Shown here piece after piece: positions 40,581-53,700 of a DNA stretch of 62,000 nucleotides. Source of the stretch: Symbiodinium natans (taxonomy: Eukaryota > Sar > Dinophyceae > Suessiales > Symbiodiniaceae); contig CAJNDS010002778.1 in the NCBI GenBank assembly GCA_905221605.1, forward strand, positions 1-62,000, given 5' to 3'. The position numbers and the translations under genes are program-made. How positions within the stretch are numbered: the stretch's first letter is position 1; every line of letters begins with the position of its first letter. The notes beneath the pieces were generated by a model. The model did no database searches, was not told where the DNA came from, and saw only the letters and a list, made by a program, of their open reading frames with translations.

Positions 40581-42439
40581 CGGACGACGATTGTGACTAC
40601 AACGAAAACTAGTACTCGGTCGCACTACTTCTCCGACCCCTAGGACTAGCTCTGGGCCTGACCCCTAGCCCCAGCCCGCGAACCCCCGAGCCTATCCCTG
40701 AGCTCACCAGCTAGGCAGCTAGGCCCTTCAACCAAGCCGCCTAGGCCGTCTAATTACGGAGTGCAATGCCAAGCACTCGTGGGCCTCAAGCATCGTCCGC
40801 GGCCCCCTGCAAACAGAGAGACAGAGAGTGAACATGCATCGCGTATGTTGCTTTAGCGAAACACGTTTGTCCACTATGCTGAGTTTAAAAAGGCCTCTCA
40901 AAGCGACTTTTTCAGAGGCCCGGGCGTATCCGGGAGCAAACTCGGAGGCTTTGGTGAAACCCAGCGCGCGCTCCTCCTCCAGCCTGGCACATCCACGACA
41001 CCGAATTCGCGTTTTGCACCCCAACCCCATGCACGCCTAGCCATGAAACTGGTCATCACTTGCAGTGAGCACTGGTGCAGCTGCACGCTACGATGCTCCT
41101 TAGGCTCTAGATCTGATCTGCCTGGCTAGGCAGCCTCTGAGTCCCGAACGCGTCACAGAATTCTCGGTCTGCAGCAGCCTAATCAGACACGGAACGTATC
41201 GGAACGTGTGCTTGTGACACCTCAAGAGGTCGTCTACTTGCCTGCAGGCAGTGGGTTTTGCGCCCAAGAGGTTGCTTGTTTGTAGAAAGTGCGCAGCTGT
41301 GCAGCCCATCGTCGCTAGGTTTTTTCCGGATGAGGTCTTCCCCTTTTGATCCCCCCCTTTTTGACTTTCATCGACTCTTCTGCAAGGAGTGCCATTCGGT
41401 GGCCTGCTCTGCGACGTCCTCTTCTTCTTCAGAGCGCTTGAAGAGGCACATCCAGCACCCAGCTGCACGGGAAGAGAGGAGGGGGAGAGCAGGGGAGGAG
41501 CAAGGGAGGAGCAAGGGTACGCAACGGAACGTTATGGTCCTGAGGTTAGGGGTTGCGGGAACAGATAGCAGTAGGGTACTCACGGTTGAGGCACAAGAGG
41601 TGCTCAAGCTGATTCACTAGGCCCTTTAGGGCTTCAGGTCGCTCCAGCTGAACCCTAAACCCTTCAAAAGCAAATCAAGAAAATCCAGGAAACTAAGCCT
41701 TCTTAAAAGGCATCCCGCCCCTGGATTGGGCCAACCAGCTCCCCAAGACAAATTAAGAAACCTTAACTCCAGCCCCTGAAATTACTTGGTTGACACTTGG
41801 ACGATTTGGGGCACCAAGTGCTGTTGAACCCTTCAAGTCATTCACTTGTGGGAGGCCTCAACAAGACCAACTCCACACCACATGAATGATTCACAATGAT
41901 TCACAATGCCTGCGATGATCATGAAGAAGTCGATAATGCACGCTGCGAAGAAGGTCCATCCAAACCTCAAGCCATCCGGAATTGACATGTTTCCCCCTGT
42001 TGTGCAGCAGGACAATCACTTGACAACTGCGTTTACTGAGTGTAGTATTGACTAGGCGAGTTGGTTTCAACGCGAGTTCAGGCTTTCGGCCTGCCAGCGC
42101 AAGCCCAGAAACATGTCATGACCCTTCACTCACTCCCATGTCAGGTCACGCTGCTCGACAAGGAGCACATGGCATGCTGCTCAACAAGTGCAACGCAGCA
42201 TACACCTCTAGATCTGGCATCATGGCCCTAACGTCTGTGAACGCAGAAGTCTCTGAACGCAGAAAAAGCAGCTGGAAGTCACGCGTCTCGGAGTACCTCA
42301 TTCAGATCCAGAATCCGGAGCAGCACAGCAGATACTACAGCGACAGCAGTGGAGGGGAGTGATGGAGTGATGGGTAGCGATGGGTATTGCACCTCAACGT
42401 AATGCACACATTTGTGAAAGCTGTTACTGGTAGGTTCTG

Positions 42440-42866
42440 TGGCCGTATGCTTCCGTGGCACGACTTCAAGGCCGACTGTTAGGCAACTCCCCCGACCGCC
42501 CCGTCTGTCGTTTGGAGTCCAGTCTCCGGTGGCACCGTTCATCTTGATGAGAGTCATGAGGGAGTTCGTGCCCGCTAGCAATCAGGTACTAGTGTCCGGG
42601 CAGGGCCCTCCCAGTCCCCTTTAGTCCTATAAGGGGTTCTTTCCCATGTTCCTCAGCAAGGTCAACGCTTCAGCAATTGATGCCGTGCGGAAAGACATGC
42701 CTGTTACAATTAAGAGTTGCACGAGAGTCCTGGAGCGAGCTGTCCCACCTTGCTTGCGCCAAATCTTTGCAGGGTTTTCAGGGTGCGACGTGGCAGTGGC
42801 CGCTCCGCCAGGTTTCTCAGTGCCGCGCCAATGCTGCCCAAGACTTGGCACAGACAACATGGTCAT
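42440..42866 (-). CDS. Unidentified exons
   Basis: Minus-strand pieces at about 42725-42630 (VTGMSFRTASIAEALTLLRN) and about 42575-42430 (NSLMTLIKMNGATGDWTPND, GLEVVPRKH) look coding and are in the prevailing orientation. No family is recognised. Confidence 0.35.
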
Positions 42867-43555
42867 CTCATGGTTGACTTACTCGACAAGCAGTCCGGGT
42901 GGGTTGGAGGGGTTGGAGATTTCCAGGATAATGATGAGCTGATGCCAACCCAGCACTATAGTGCACGCATACATTAACCTACTCTGTCGGAGCAGTGTCA
43001 GCGAGATTTCCTCAGCACGTGGCTGTCGGGATCTCGCCGAGGTCTGGCATCAAGAGTGCCCAGGCAACAATTCCACCAGTCCTTGGTGTGAGAGTGAGTG
43101 CTGTAATGCTGCAACAGGAACCACGAATCATGGCTGTTTGTGTACGTGTGTGTGGTTGGAGAAACGTGCACAGGTCGTCTCGGTTCTCCAGTTTTCCTGG
43201 CTGGGGGCGGGAGATGGCCGGAGCTCTGCCCGGAATCTCCAACGAATACGCGCCCAGCAAGTCGTCCGCTTTTCTGGTATGTTTTCAGGGGCATGTTCTT
43301 GTTCGGTGCATTCTCCAAGAGATTCCGAGAGTTCCTGCATGCAAGTTTCAAGATGTAAGTTTCAATTGGACACAGTCATGCTGAAACAGCAAAGCCTTCA
43401 CAACAAACATTGTCTTTCGTGGTGCCCAAGTGTCGTCGGACCGTTGACGAGAAGAATTGCACGAGTGCGTGATAGTGTGTGTGGTTACTTTTGTGCAGCG
43501 CTCACGCAAACATCCTTCCTTCTGTCCTTCCGTGTAACAGGTCCCGGTGCAAGAG

Positions 43556-43752
43556 TTGTAGTCTGTCTTTCTTCTTCCTCTTCTGCTGTCCCTCTCTTTC
43601 CCTTTCCCTTCCGATTCCTCTTCTGTTGCTCCTCCTTTTCAACTGTGTTTAGCACAGTCTATTTTTTTTTTTCTTTTTTCTCTCTCTCTCTCTCTTTGCA
43701 TGCAAGTCTTGCTCTGTCTCTCTACTCTTCTTCTTCTTCTTCTTCTTCTGCC
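43556..43752. repeat. Pyrimidine-rich tract with CT and CTT microsatellites
   Basis: TTC, CT (43680-43698) and CTT (43722-43750) runs. They produce Ser/Leu/Phe-rich frames, including a 409-codon plus-strand frame judged spurious. Confidence 0.85.
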
Positions 43753-44599
43753 GGGCATGAGGGCTCTCACTCTCTCCGGGTCGAAATTGACAGAGTTTTG
43801 CATGGGAGTTCTACTGTGTCAAGCCATGTCAAACCGCTATACGCAAGCCTTGATGATTGCATTCCCCATGCACTGGAACAGTATTCAACGAAAACATTTC
43901 ATTCGCAAGAGCGGTCGTGCAGAAGATACCGCGATCGTGGACTTGTGCTTGCTCTTTGGGTTGGCACCGGCCTGTCTGAAGGTGCTGCTCCGTGCCGCAG
44001 TTTCGCTCTTCCAAAACATGCTTACCCTCCACATCCCTCCACCTTTGTTGTTTCGGCGGTTTCTCGGGGTGTTAGATCTGATCTGTGCCCGAGGAACCCA
44101 AAATCCATACCTTCTCAAGTGGAACCTCATGCAACATTATGCAGGATTGACGCTGCCTTTTCACTGAAGCCCCTCTTCAAGTCTTGCTGAAAATGCCTAT
44201 GCTGTCCGAAGCACGTCCACATCACCCGCTTTGTGTCTTTGGGAATTTATGGCAGTTTGCCCAGCGTCTCGGTTGCTGTTTGCTCCACGTGGGGCCCCCG
44301 TTCGCAGTCACATCTCCTAATCTAAGCTTGGGAAACTGGGCACCCGACGCAAGCGCAGGGCCTGCGACGGTGAGGGTGCCCGCCCATGCACGAAGAGAGG
44401 ATTCTGCCACAGCTTTGGAGTATGAGAACCTCAGCCACGAGTGTGTACGGCGGCCGCCTGCATTAGCACCCTGGCAGGCTAATTCAGCGCCATATCTTGA
44501 ATCTCCTTTCACCCGTCACTTAAAGGTGTGCCTGTGCAGTACGTCGGTCCAAAGGATTCAGGGGCTAGACCCCCAACTATGCGTGAGGCAAGTCAGCAT

Positions 44600-44752
44600 C
44601 TCATGTCTAAGTGCTATACGTATATACATGTATACATATAATCCTATATACATACATATATACAGATATACATGTATACATATATACATATATATATATA
44701 TACATATATTTCTATACATATATATGTATATGTATATACATGTATATCTCAG
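44600..44752. repeat. TA/CATA microsatellite
   Basis: Alternating tatata and tacatata units over about 140 bases. Confidence 0.9.
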
Positions 44753-45765
44753 TACCAGCTCAGCAAATTGAACAGGCATCACAACGAAATCTGAGCTTGC
44801 AAGCAAGCAGAAAGCGGCCCCGAAGTTGGCAAGGATAGCCAAGGAGAGCAGGCCAAAAAGCGGGAAGCTGGCGCGGCGCACACGTCTCTCTCTTTTCTCG
44901 GAAAGTGAAGGTTTATTCCAAAAGTCGCAGTGCTGAAGGGCCCTAACCATTATAGGTGACCCTGCAGTGTTTGACCCTTCGGCTTTCCGCAGAGATTTGT
45001 GTTTTGGTCAAACCGCACCTCGCCATGTAGGTCCGCGACATCACATCACAAGCCGATGGGTTCAGCACGCAGGCATTGCCCTGACAGAAAGCATGTTAAG
45101 CAGGATGGCATCATGCTGTAGTACTCCGAGGGGATAAGTGGCCATTGCAGGCACAGCCATACGCCGTTATCGGCGGGCAACATGCATGCCAGCTGAAGAC
45201 TGCGTATGGCTGCATGCGCGAGGCTTTCGCTGACAGCCACAGCTTTCTACTGAACATACACGGGAATGAGCTCAACCTTGAAAGGACGTGTATGCAATTT
45301 GCGGTGGCCTGAGACTTCTGAAGGTCATGGACGCCCTCGAAGTGCTTGATTCGCTGGCACGCAAGACACAGGTTTGAGTCCAAGTCTCACCAACACAGCT
45401 GGAGCAACTCTAAACAACCCATATCAACCCATGTGTGTGAGGCATCAGCCATGTGGAAGCTGCTGGAAGCACCCGGCACATAGCTCTCTCCAAGACCAAG
45501 GACTTGTCGCAGGAGATGTCAATCTGACAGTCGCTAGAGCACTCAAAGGGGACTGCCTGACTCTTGTGGTTTGTTGCTTATAGTAGAAGGCACCCATCAG
45601 CTCACTTCGAAGTAAACGGTGTGCCCAAGCCGTTGCTAGCGGGACCTGTCTAAGGCTTCTTAAACGGCACGTGAGAGCGCTCATATGCGCTCATGTCAGG
45701 CCCTCGTATACACCTCTATTCCAAGAGCCCTGCGCCTCGATTTTGAACAGCGACGTTTTCATTCC

Positions 45766-46772
45766 AATCAGGCCGACGCCTGGCCCCCAAGGTGCTGATC
45801 AGCTCCATTGCGACAGTTAAGGACAGGATCAGAGAGTTTACGCAGAGTCCGGGCGAAACTCCCTTCAGGGCTGAGTGGCAGACCTAAGCCCGTAAATTCC
45901 TTGACTCCTGGCAACAGGGCAGTTGTGTTGTGCATTGCGAAGTCCGGGATGTCTGGATCATCCGAATCTGTGACTATCGTGAACGGCATGAGTTCCAACG
46001 ATCCCTCGTGCCATGATATGGCAGACTGATTTGCTGAGTTCGGCGGCCCCACGATGGTCCGATCATGGTGAGGCCCTGAGTCGTAGGTGTCTGCATGATG
46101 CAGACACGCTTTGCAGAGCTGTCATCCACTTTCGCCGCTGCAAGTTTGGACAAGTCCTGCTGTCCAAACTGTGGACTTTAATCAACAAGTACCAACGCTG
46201 CAACCATTGGAGGTGCAAAGCATGCAGTCCAGCTAAGGACACTGCCAGAAGGATACCAAGGCCGATCAATGCACCACCCCTTGTCCGGATTGGGTGCAGA
46301 GTGGAATGCGGTTACCAAGGAAGACTGGCGAATCTCGCTTGTTTTGCTTGGCCAAGAGACATGAACATGAGGAAGTTCTCCTTGTCCTTTTTGGCTTGAA
46401 TCCTCAGAATGGCCATCGAGCAGGGCGAAGGTACCAAGACCCTGGAGCCGACAAGCAAGCCATGGCAGGCATGGAGCGGGAGATCCCAAAGCAAATGCAG
46501 AGACTGCGCCAAAGAAAGACAAGACGGTCTGATGAACCGGTCACTGTCTGTCGAAGCCGAGTCTCGCCTGTGCTTTCCGAACCCTGTCAAGGCGCTGGCC
46601 TTATAAACGCAAATTTTGACACAAAACACGTCTCAGCACCCTTTGATCTGCTGCGCCGCTGCACTTTCACCATGCTTGGGCTCACAGCGCTTCTCTTCTT
46701 TCTTCTGCCACTGCTTCTGTTCTTTCGCAGACATCATCGCCTGCGAAATTTCAAAGCTCTGGAAGATTCTAG
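45766..46772 (-). CDS. Unidentified exons, one with a membrane segment
   Basis: Minus-strand coding-like pieces: about 46770-46650 (SFEISQAMMSAKEQKQWQKK, charged helix), about 46269-46170 (GLGILLAVSLAGLHALHLQ, membrane-like) and about 46020-45780 (WHEGSLELMPFTIVTDSDDP, LLPGVKEFTGLGLPLSPEG). The last reads as a globular exon. No family recognised; the joins are unresolved. Confidence 0.38.
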
Positions 46773-46799
46773 ACTGCACACTGTGCTTTGTTGAATGGG

Positions 46800-48100
46800 C
46801 CTTCACTGGACTGTCTTGAGAAGATGCAGCCGTGAATAGCCAGATTGAACATCATAGCTCTAACCAGTCACTGGGTTGTGACAGAGGGACACGCCCCCAC
46901 CCCCGGCCCTGGTTTCAGACAAACCTAAAAACATATGCATCCCACGTCCCAGAGCTCCCTCGCACATTTGACAACAGGGCCCCGGGGCATGGCGCTTCAC
47001 CTGTTAAGAAAGGCACGCCCTTCAGACTCGAAGAACCCTGTGCACGGTGGATGATACGAGTAGCTGAATGTAGCAAAAAACCCAAGCCTGGCCACCGTAG
47101 CCTTGCCTTAGCGGTGGAGAGATTGGAGCAGGCACGGCCAATCGACTCGCTTTTGGCACTGTTTTTAGATGTGCTAACAGCTCCCCGTTGGCAGCACGCG
47201 CATGCACGCAGAGCTCATTCTTAAGAAATCCCAGACTGAAGAGGCGGGCTGTGCGTAGCCGTAGCCCGCGTGAGGCATTACGGGCTGCTGGTAATCTGGC
47301 TGCCTCAGCTCAGTCGAGCTCGATTTAGAGCTCGGCTCAGGGAAGTGCCCAAGCCCACGCAAAGGCCCGCACGCCATAAGGGGCTGCTGGAATCCTGGCC
47401 TGAACCAATGAGCGAACAAGGTCTCTGAGCTTCACATTGCGCCCTCTCTCCAGTAGCTCCGTCCCTGTAGCAACATCATCTGACTGCGAAATCTGTGTGC
47501 GCGACATGGGCTGCGCCATGGGGTTTGTGTACGAGGAAGCCATGTCGAAGACCGGTTGCTCGAAGCAAAGCGGCAAGACCTGCTCAGACCATGAGCTTAT
47601 GCTCGCATATGCTCGCATGTTCCACTTCTACTTGAGACTCTCAATCTGCTTGCATCTCGTGCTGTCAGAGTCTGTGCTGATGCACCGGACAGCTTCAGCT
47701 ACAACGAGTCAGCACAATGGCCTGAGGTAGAACGTGCGAGCTGCAACGGGCTCACAAGGCAAACGGCTTTGATTGGACGCAAAAGGCGGCGGCGAGCACA
47801 GACATGGGGCATGACAATGAGCTTCACAGTAATATAAACATATATATCAATATATTTATGTTTAGATTTTTATACTTGTATTTATATAAAACAACACTGC
47901 TCACTGCATGTGGCGATATGGACTTGCATCCCTGATCATACCTGTGGGTGGTCCAGATTCTCATCTGACCAGCCTTAAATTTCGCATGGGCGGTTCTGAG
48001 GAATATTGGGAATGACTCAATGACCCAGAAGCTAACTAGATTGTTCCAACCCACATGCTTTCCACTATTGCCACTCACTGCGCCAAATTTTCTCAGAGTG
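46800..48100. other. No gene recognised
   Basis: Intergenic or intron-like; includes an AT-rich stretch at about 47835-47895. Frames are short and featureless. Confidence 0.4.
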
Positions 48101-48112
48101 CGCTTGAAGCTG

Positions 48113-49800
48113 TCAACCACCGCTTTGAGGCTCCTCAGAGGCTCCAGTGTCGGCTGGTGCCTCGTGTGTGGCCAGTGTGGACTCTGCCGGATGAGCCATC
48201 TGCGGCACTTCCGCTGGATGGGCGGCGTGCGTCTCTGCCGGACGTGCAGCTGGCAGGTTCTGCGATTCTGCTGGGTGTGCTGCTTGAGCTTCTGCAGGAT
48301 GGGCTGCAGGCTGTGGCTGTGGCTGTTGTGGCTGTGGCTGTGTCATGCCTTCTGCTGGGTGTGCGGCTGTCACGACCTCGTTGGCGGCACTGGCTTGAAC
48401 TTTGCAGAGTGTGCTACATGGTTGCACACGGTTTGCGCAGTAACCACAGTCAGTCACCACCAAGGAAAGCTTAGGTTGAATTTTCGAAATTCATCTTGTG
48501 CTCAGCATAACAGAACATCTAGCCTTTGAATGACATTGCGCAAGGCCTTGCTAAAGGATGTTTGTGATCCATACTTGCATGCAAACTCAGGAGATCCGCA
48601 GGTCGCGGTGTTGCCACGCCGCTTGGACCTAGCTATTGGAAAGAGACTTCTTCATACTTGCAGAAACCCTGGCAAGATGCTCAAAATGGGGATTTGAATC
48701 GTGACTCTGAGCTCGGTTTCCTGACTCCAGAGGCCCTATAGATTGGCGAATTCAATAATTTAATACACATCCTGATTCAGCCGATTCAATGTGCACCGTG
48801 CCCCTCCACGCCCCTTACCCCTGGCTCGATGTTTCCTTCTGGAGTCCGGCTCTTGCAGCAAGAGCCCTTTCAACCTGGTGGAACGCATCCGCTCTTGCCT
48901 TGATGCGTGCTGCCTGAATGATATTCTCAAGCCGGGGAACATTTTAAGCATCACTCGCGCACTAAATTTGAATTCCAACATGCTTGCAACATGCAGCATC
49001 TCGCATCGAAGAATCTGACACTAAGATCTCGACAGCTGCCTGCGCTGGATGGGCGATAGGCAAATGCATCTGGGGACCTGTGTGGTGAGCGGGAGCTGTT
49101 GCAGGGCCAGAGGCTTCTGCAGGATGAGCTATGGGGGGATTAGGAGGTGGCACGCTGGGCAGGGTCTCTGCAGGGTGTGCAGGTGTCGGTGATGGTGTTG
49201 GCCTGTCTGTCGGGACCGAGCCAGCGCTCCCGGAGGAGGGCAGGCCTGCTTGCAGGCCTCCGGCTTCTTCACTTCCGATATCTCGGGCTTGGCTTGCCCA
49301 TTGTTGTGCTGCCGACGCACGTGCCCAGGGCCGCGCTGCTGCGACCGAGGCTGCTGGGGCTGGGACCGTTGTGGCCGGGCCGGCTGGGGCCGTGGTGACC
49401 GCTTGGGCCGCGCCTGTTGGGGCACGAGCCTCCTCCTCAGGGGTGGCAGGGGCACCAGGAGGAGCGCTTCCAGCTAACGTGCCAGGTGCACCGGGTGGTT
49501 TGGATGTCCATGTTTGGTCCAGGTTCCGCTGGGCTTCTTGAAGAAGGTCCAAGGTGCGCTGTGCCCCCTCTGTGCTCTGGCCGTTGTCACCAAAGACAAA
49601 GTTTGGATGCTGAAACTGGAACCCTGCAAGTTTGAGCAGTTCGGCAGCTGCACTGTTGTTCCGGAAGATCTCGCTAAATCGAGTGCTGGAAGTGTTGACC
49701 TTTCGATTCTTCTCGGAGCTGGGATCGTTCAGCAAGTTACGGAGGACCATCGCAAGTGTGCTGAGCGACTTGGCAGCCTCTGCTTTGCTGTTGCTCTCCT
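48113..49800 (-). CDS. PUB-domain protein with AHPAE pentapeptide repeats (at least two exons)
   Basis: The upstream exon starts after an acceptor-like CCCAG at about 49798. Residues 5-90 match a PUB/PUG fold: LSTLAMVLRNLLNDPSSEKN, FSEIFRNNSAAAELLKLAGF, ending QRTLDLLQEAQRNLDQ. PUB domains bind the p97/VCP C-terminus in protein quality control. A long Ala/Pro/Gly/Thr linker follows, then AHPAETL, AHPAEAS and AHPAQ. The exon may end at 49040 with a GC donor (AGCGCAG|GCAG). The same pentapeptide resumes in a second exon (about 48400-48113) with AHPAE five times and ARPAE once, interleaved with a QPQPQQPQPQP run. The shared pentapeptide is the argument for joining the two. The role of the repeat is unknown. 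Confidence 0.65.
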
Positions 49801-49822
49801 GGGTCGACCAGAAGCAAAACAC

Positions 49823-50534
49823 AATGTAGCAGAAAATGATGCAACATGTAGTGCCGGGGACCCAAGCACTAAAAAAAGAGAGGGACAGGGGAGTTCTGAG
49901 AGGAGGCTGTGCGGGTCAGGGCTCAGCCACTAGTCGCTGCAGGCAGCTGTTGATGGCATCGAAGCTTTCGCGAAGCGACAGCGGCGATGGTCCTCCACGT
50001 GGGGGGGGGGGGGCAACAAAGAGCACTTTTCTGTTAGGGCCAGCACCCTGCTTCGCCCACCGCTTGCTCCTGCTGCTTCAGCGACCGGCGCTGGCGAGGC
50101 TGGACCTAGAACAGCAGACCCCTAAGCTCCTGAAATGGAGAGCACGTGGGAGAAGTATCCTGATAGCGCCCATGCCTACCAAACACCGCTTGGCTTGAGG
50201 GGCCGGACCTGCCAATGCAGGTGCGCTAGCCACCGAGGGCAATGACCTCAGAACAGCCAGTTGCTATTGCTATAACTCAAACACAACGGCCTCAATTATA
50301 ATAATTGTCGTTCTCCGTTGTGTTCTCTTGTGCAAGCTGAGGCTGATGCTTGCTGGGCCCGCTTGGCCCGCTAGTCGCTCCATCGGACCTTGGCCATTCT
50401 TTCTTGCTTTTGCGCTTGCACTTCTCGCAGGCAATCGGGCTGCGCAGGCTAAGCGTGGACCGTCTGTTTGTCTGTCTGTGCCAAAAGTAACGGCTGTGGA
50501 AGCTTCTCGGTCAAGTCTCTGGGGTACGTCACAG

Positions 50535-50579
<45 letters not shown>

Positions 50580-50730
50580 AGTCAGGGGCAGGGATCGCCT
50601 TTGCAGATAAAGACTTGCATATACAGCAGCATAGCAAAATTAGTGTAAATCTGCAGCTGTTTTGCCAAACGCCAAACGCCTCTCCTGTCTGGCTGGTGAG
50701 CTCACATGCCCGCTAGTACAGTCTTCGCAC
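49823..50730. other. Intergenic, with a CT microsatellite
   Basis: Between the PUB gene and the 3' end of the coiled-coil gene. Contains a G-run at 50001-50012 and a CT repeat at 50537-50577. No gene seen. Confidence 0.45.
50537..50577. repeat. CT microsatellite
   Basis: About twenty CT units. Confidence 0.95.
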
Positions 50731-50734
50731 GAAT

Positions 50735-53700
50735 CAAGCTCTCCTTAGGTGTCGTGCAGCTGCACAGCATCTTCAACGAAGCTGTGGCAACCAATTCAAG
50801 CCTAGTGGCCTTCTCTTCAGTACGCGCCTGAGCACGCAAGTCGAAGTTCTTCAAGAGCCAGTCGCAGTCCTTGCATATTCTGGCCATGGCTGAAAGAGAT
50901 GCAGAAAGGCAACTGTGCCTTGATCGGATCTTGAGATCCATGGTTCAGTGGAAATGAAGATAGAGTTGGCGATCTTTGGTGAACAAATCAGCAGCATTTT
51001 TTCACAGAACCTCTCCTCGTGCAAATCCGCGGTGTACTTCTCTGTGGCTCCAAGCTGCTTCTTTTTGACATCAACATCTTTCCTTGCGTTCAAAGGCATG
51101 TCAATTTCTGTTTGGCCCTGGACATCGCAGCTCTGCCAGGGGACTTGTCGTCACTGATGTCGCCCTCAATGTCCGACTTCTCTGCGGCCTTCTGTGTGGC
51201 AAGCTCCAGATCGGCCGCTCGTTTCTTTGCTGCATCCTGGCAAAGATGCTCACAGGACAGGACACGAAGCAGCCATGGGCTTCAAGACATAAGAGGCTTC
51301 ATTCGCCTCGGCTGGGCGCTAGAGGTTCCCTATATAAAAAAGTGGCTCCTGTTGGGGACCCCTGTTTTCCCACCTCTGATCCCCTCCCCAACGAGCCCTA
51401 CAGCACATGCGCCCCTCCACTTTCGATGATTTTGGGTTTTTTTGAATGAAGACCCGAGACTTTATGTGCTGGGGAAGCGGGTTCCTCGACTTGACCTGCA
51501 AGACCACGCCACGTCCCCCATCCTAGCTCGGGACAAGTTGCTATGTGGGCGACGCTATGTGCCAAAACTTGCACATGTGGAAAGACTAAGAAATGGTTGA
51601 GTTTAGCTGAAGCTTTAGTGAGGTCTTCCTGCGCATCGAGTTCGAATCGCCAAACGAAACTCCAAGTACTTAAAGAAATATGGGAAGGCAGTCGACACGC
51701 AGAGTTGACAATTAAGTGATCAACGTTCCGAGGACGAAAAACACCCCCTGAAATGTAGGCGACAGATCTCGCACGCGGAACATCCTGAGAGCTGATCCAG
51801 TCGAACTAGTGATCCATCGTTCATGAGTGAGCTTGTCTTGTTCTTGATCGCACGAGAAGCAGTAAACTAAACTGGCCAGGTCTGAAAAAATCAAACAAGT
51901 CAGGGTAAGCGTAGCACACTAGAAGGTCCTGCACGGTCGTTTCGTACTCTTCCTGGGCATCTGCCTCCTCCGTCTTGGCCACTGCCATTTCCTTCTCGAT
52001 GTCCTAGGAGTGGGACTTGTTCAACAAGTATCAGCTCACTGGCCGGATCATACTAGCTGCAGCATACGGCTACCTCTAGATTGCTGAGCGTCGGATGCCA
52101 AGGTATCAATCATCTTCAGAACTCCGTTGCTTCCCTCAGAGTTCTTCTGGTAGCCGCCCTCGAAGGTAGGAGGGGGCTGAGCGATTTTGGACATCTGAAG
52201 GAATGAAAGGTCATAGGGACTCTTCGTGGTGGTTTCTGCCACCATGGTCGGATTGTAGAGCTTGTTGAGACGATCTCGTGCCAGGCTCAGCAGATCGACG
52301 GACGCAGAATTCGAGGACATGCTCTCCTGGGGTCAGCAGGAACCCCTGAGCAAGAACCCCTGCAGGCAAGATCTGAAGAGAAGGGACATGAGAGAAATGT
52401 AGGATTCGAAAGAGCATGAAACAATGAAAGCCCGTTGCCTGGAACTCTGCGTGCTCGGCTTTGCGGTTTTCGCTGGCTTTTGCGACAGACTCATCCAAGG
52501 CGGTGACGCCCTTTTGCAGGCCCTCGATGTCCTCACTCAGCTTTGCAATCGCTTCCTTCTTCTCCACCAAGCTGGCCTTCAGCGACTTGATCTTGGAATC
52601 CAGAGTCTTGGACTTCTCCTCTGTGCTGCGAAACTCCTTACCGCAGTAGCTCTGCTTCGTCTTGTCGTCTTCCTGCTCTTTCTCCAGCAAGGCCACCATG
52701 CCATCGATCTTCGTTAAAATCTTGGTGAAGTCGACCTCCCACGAAGAACTCAAAATGGATCCGAAGTACCCCGAACTGGGACCCCCGGTTTCTTACAAAA
52801 GGATGCAACATGTGCGAGATGTTACGACGTAGGACATGACGCGTGCTGGCCTTGCGCCCAGAGAGGGCGAGGGCCAGGAAATTGAGCTCTGGCCGCTCGG
52901 ATTTCGTGGATCTCGCCACGGATGTCGCGCGGCGGGCACGGCGGATAAGGCCCAGGGCCTCGCGGCGCACCTGAGAAAAAAAACCACGAAAACACAGCCA
53001 AACGTAAACCTATAAGAAGACATAGCGGTGTGTTGGACTAACCTCACTCTCAGATCATTCTAAGAAGAGCTTTTCTTTTGTGCCTTCTCCCGGCTGCTTG
53101 AAAGCTGAAGTAGCGAAGGGCTGCGCTTGCGGAAGAGGTCCAGAGATTCGTCTGAGTCCAGGATTTTGATGGTCTCCTGAAAAGTGCTCTGTGCGCCTGT
53201 GCGCGCGACGTGCGCAAGGACATCCCGACAAAAAATAGAGGGCTGTCCTGCAGGGCGAGCTGCTCCTCCTTCCCTTAGTGGCGCTTTTTGGCCCACTGAA
53301 CACTTGAACTGCCAATCTCATTGTGAATCTGGTGGTCTGGTTCTTTGGAAGCAGAATTTTCAGGGCAAGGGTCGGGCAGCGGTGCGCTTCTCCCAGTCCT
53401 CCGCTTTCTTGGCGCAGCTCTTCTGCACTTCAGCAAGCATCCTGGGCTGCACAGACAGAGAGCCTCCAAGTTCCTTCGTCCCTAGAGGCCCTAATCCGAA
53501 CAGGGACTGCAATGCTGCAAGCTCGCACTGGGCCCTGGTTTCTGTCTCTTAAAGTCTTCCGATGATCTTGGCATTCAAGAAAAATTTAACGAGAGATGTC
53601 CAGGATTGGCAAGGCTCTTCTTATCATCCTCAAGACTGTTTCCCTGCTCTGCCAGCTGTCTTTCGAGGTTGACCACCTCAACCTTTAGCTCTCCAATTCT

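Larger units (their letters stand above)
38722..42270. other. Mostly intergenic or intron DNA with microsatellites
   Basis: No domain-bearing gene recognised. Holds a CTT microsatellite (39176-39205) and a long triplet-repeat stretch (40423-40580), with several short frames around 39.0-39.5 and 41.1-41.6 kb that have no supporting features. Confidence 0.4.

Noticed and set aside
42961-44190. 409-codon plus-strand frame
   Set aside because: Held open by CT and CTT microsatellites; Ser/Phe/Leu-rich without domains and against the gene orientation.
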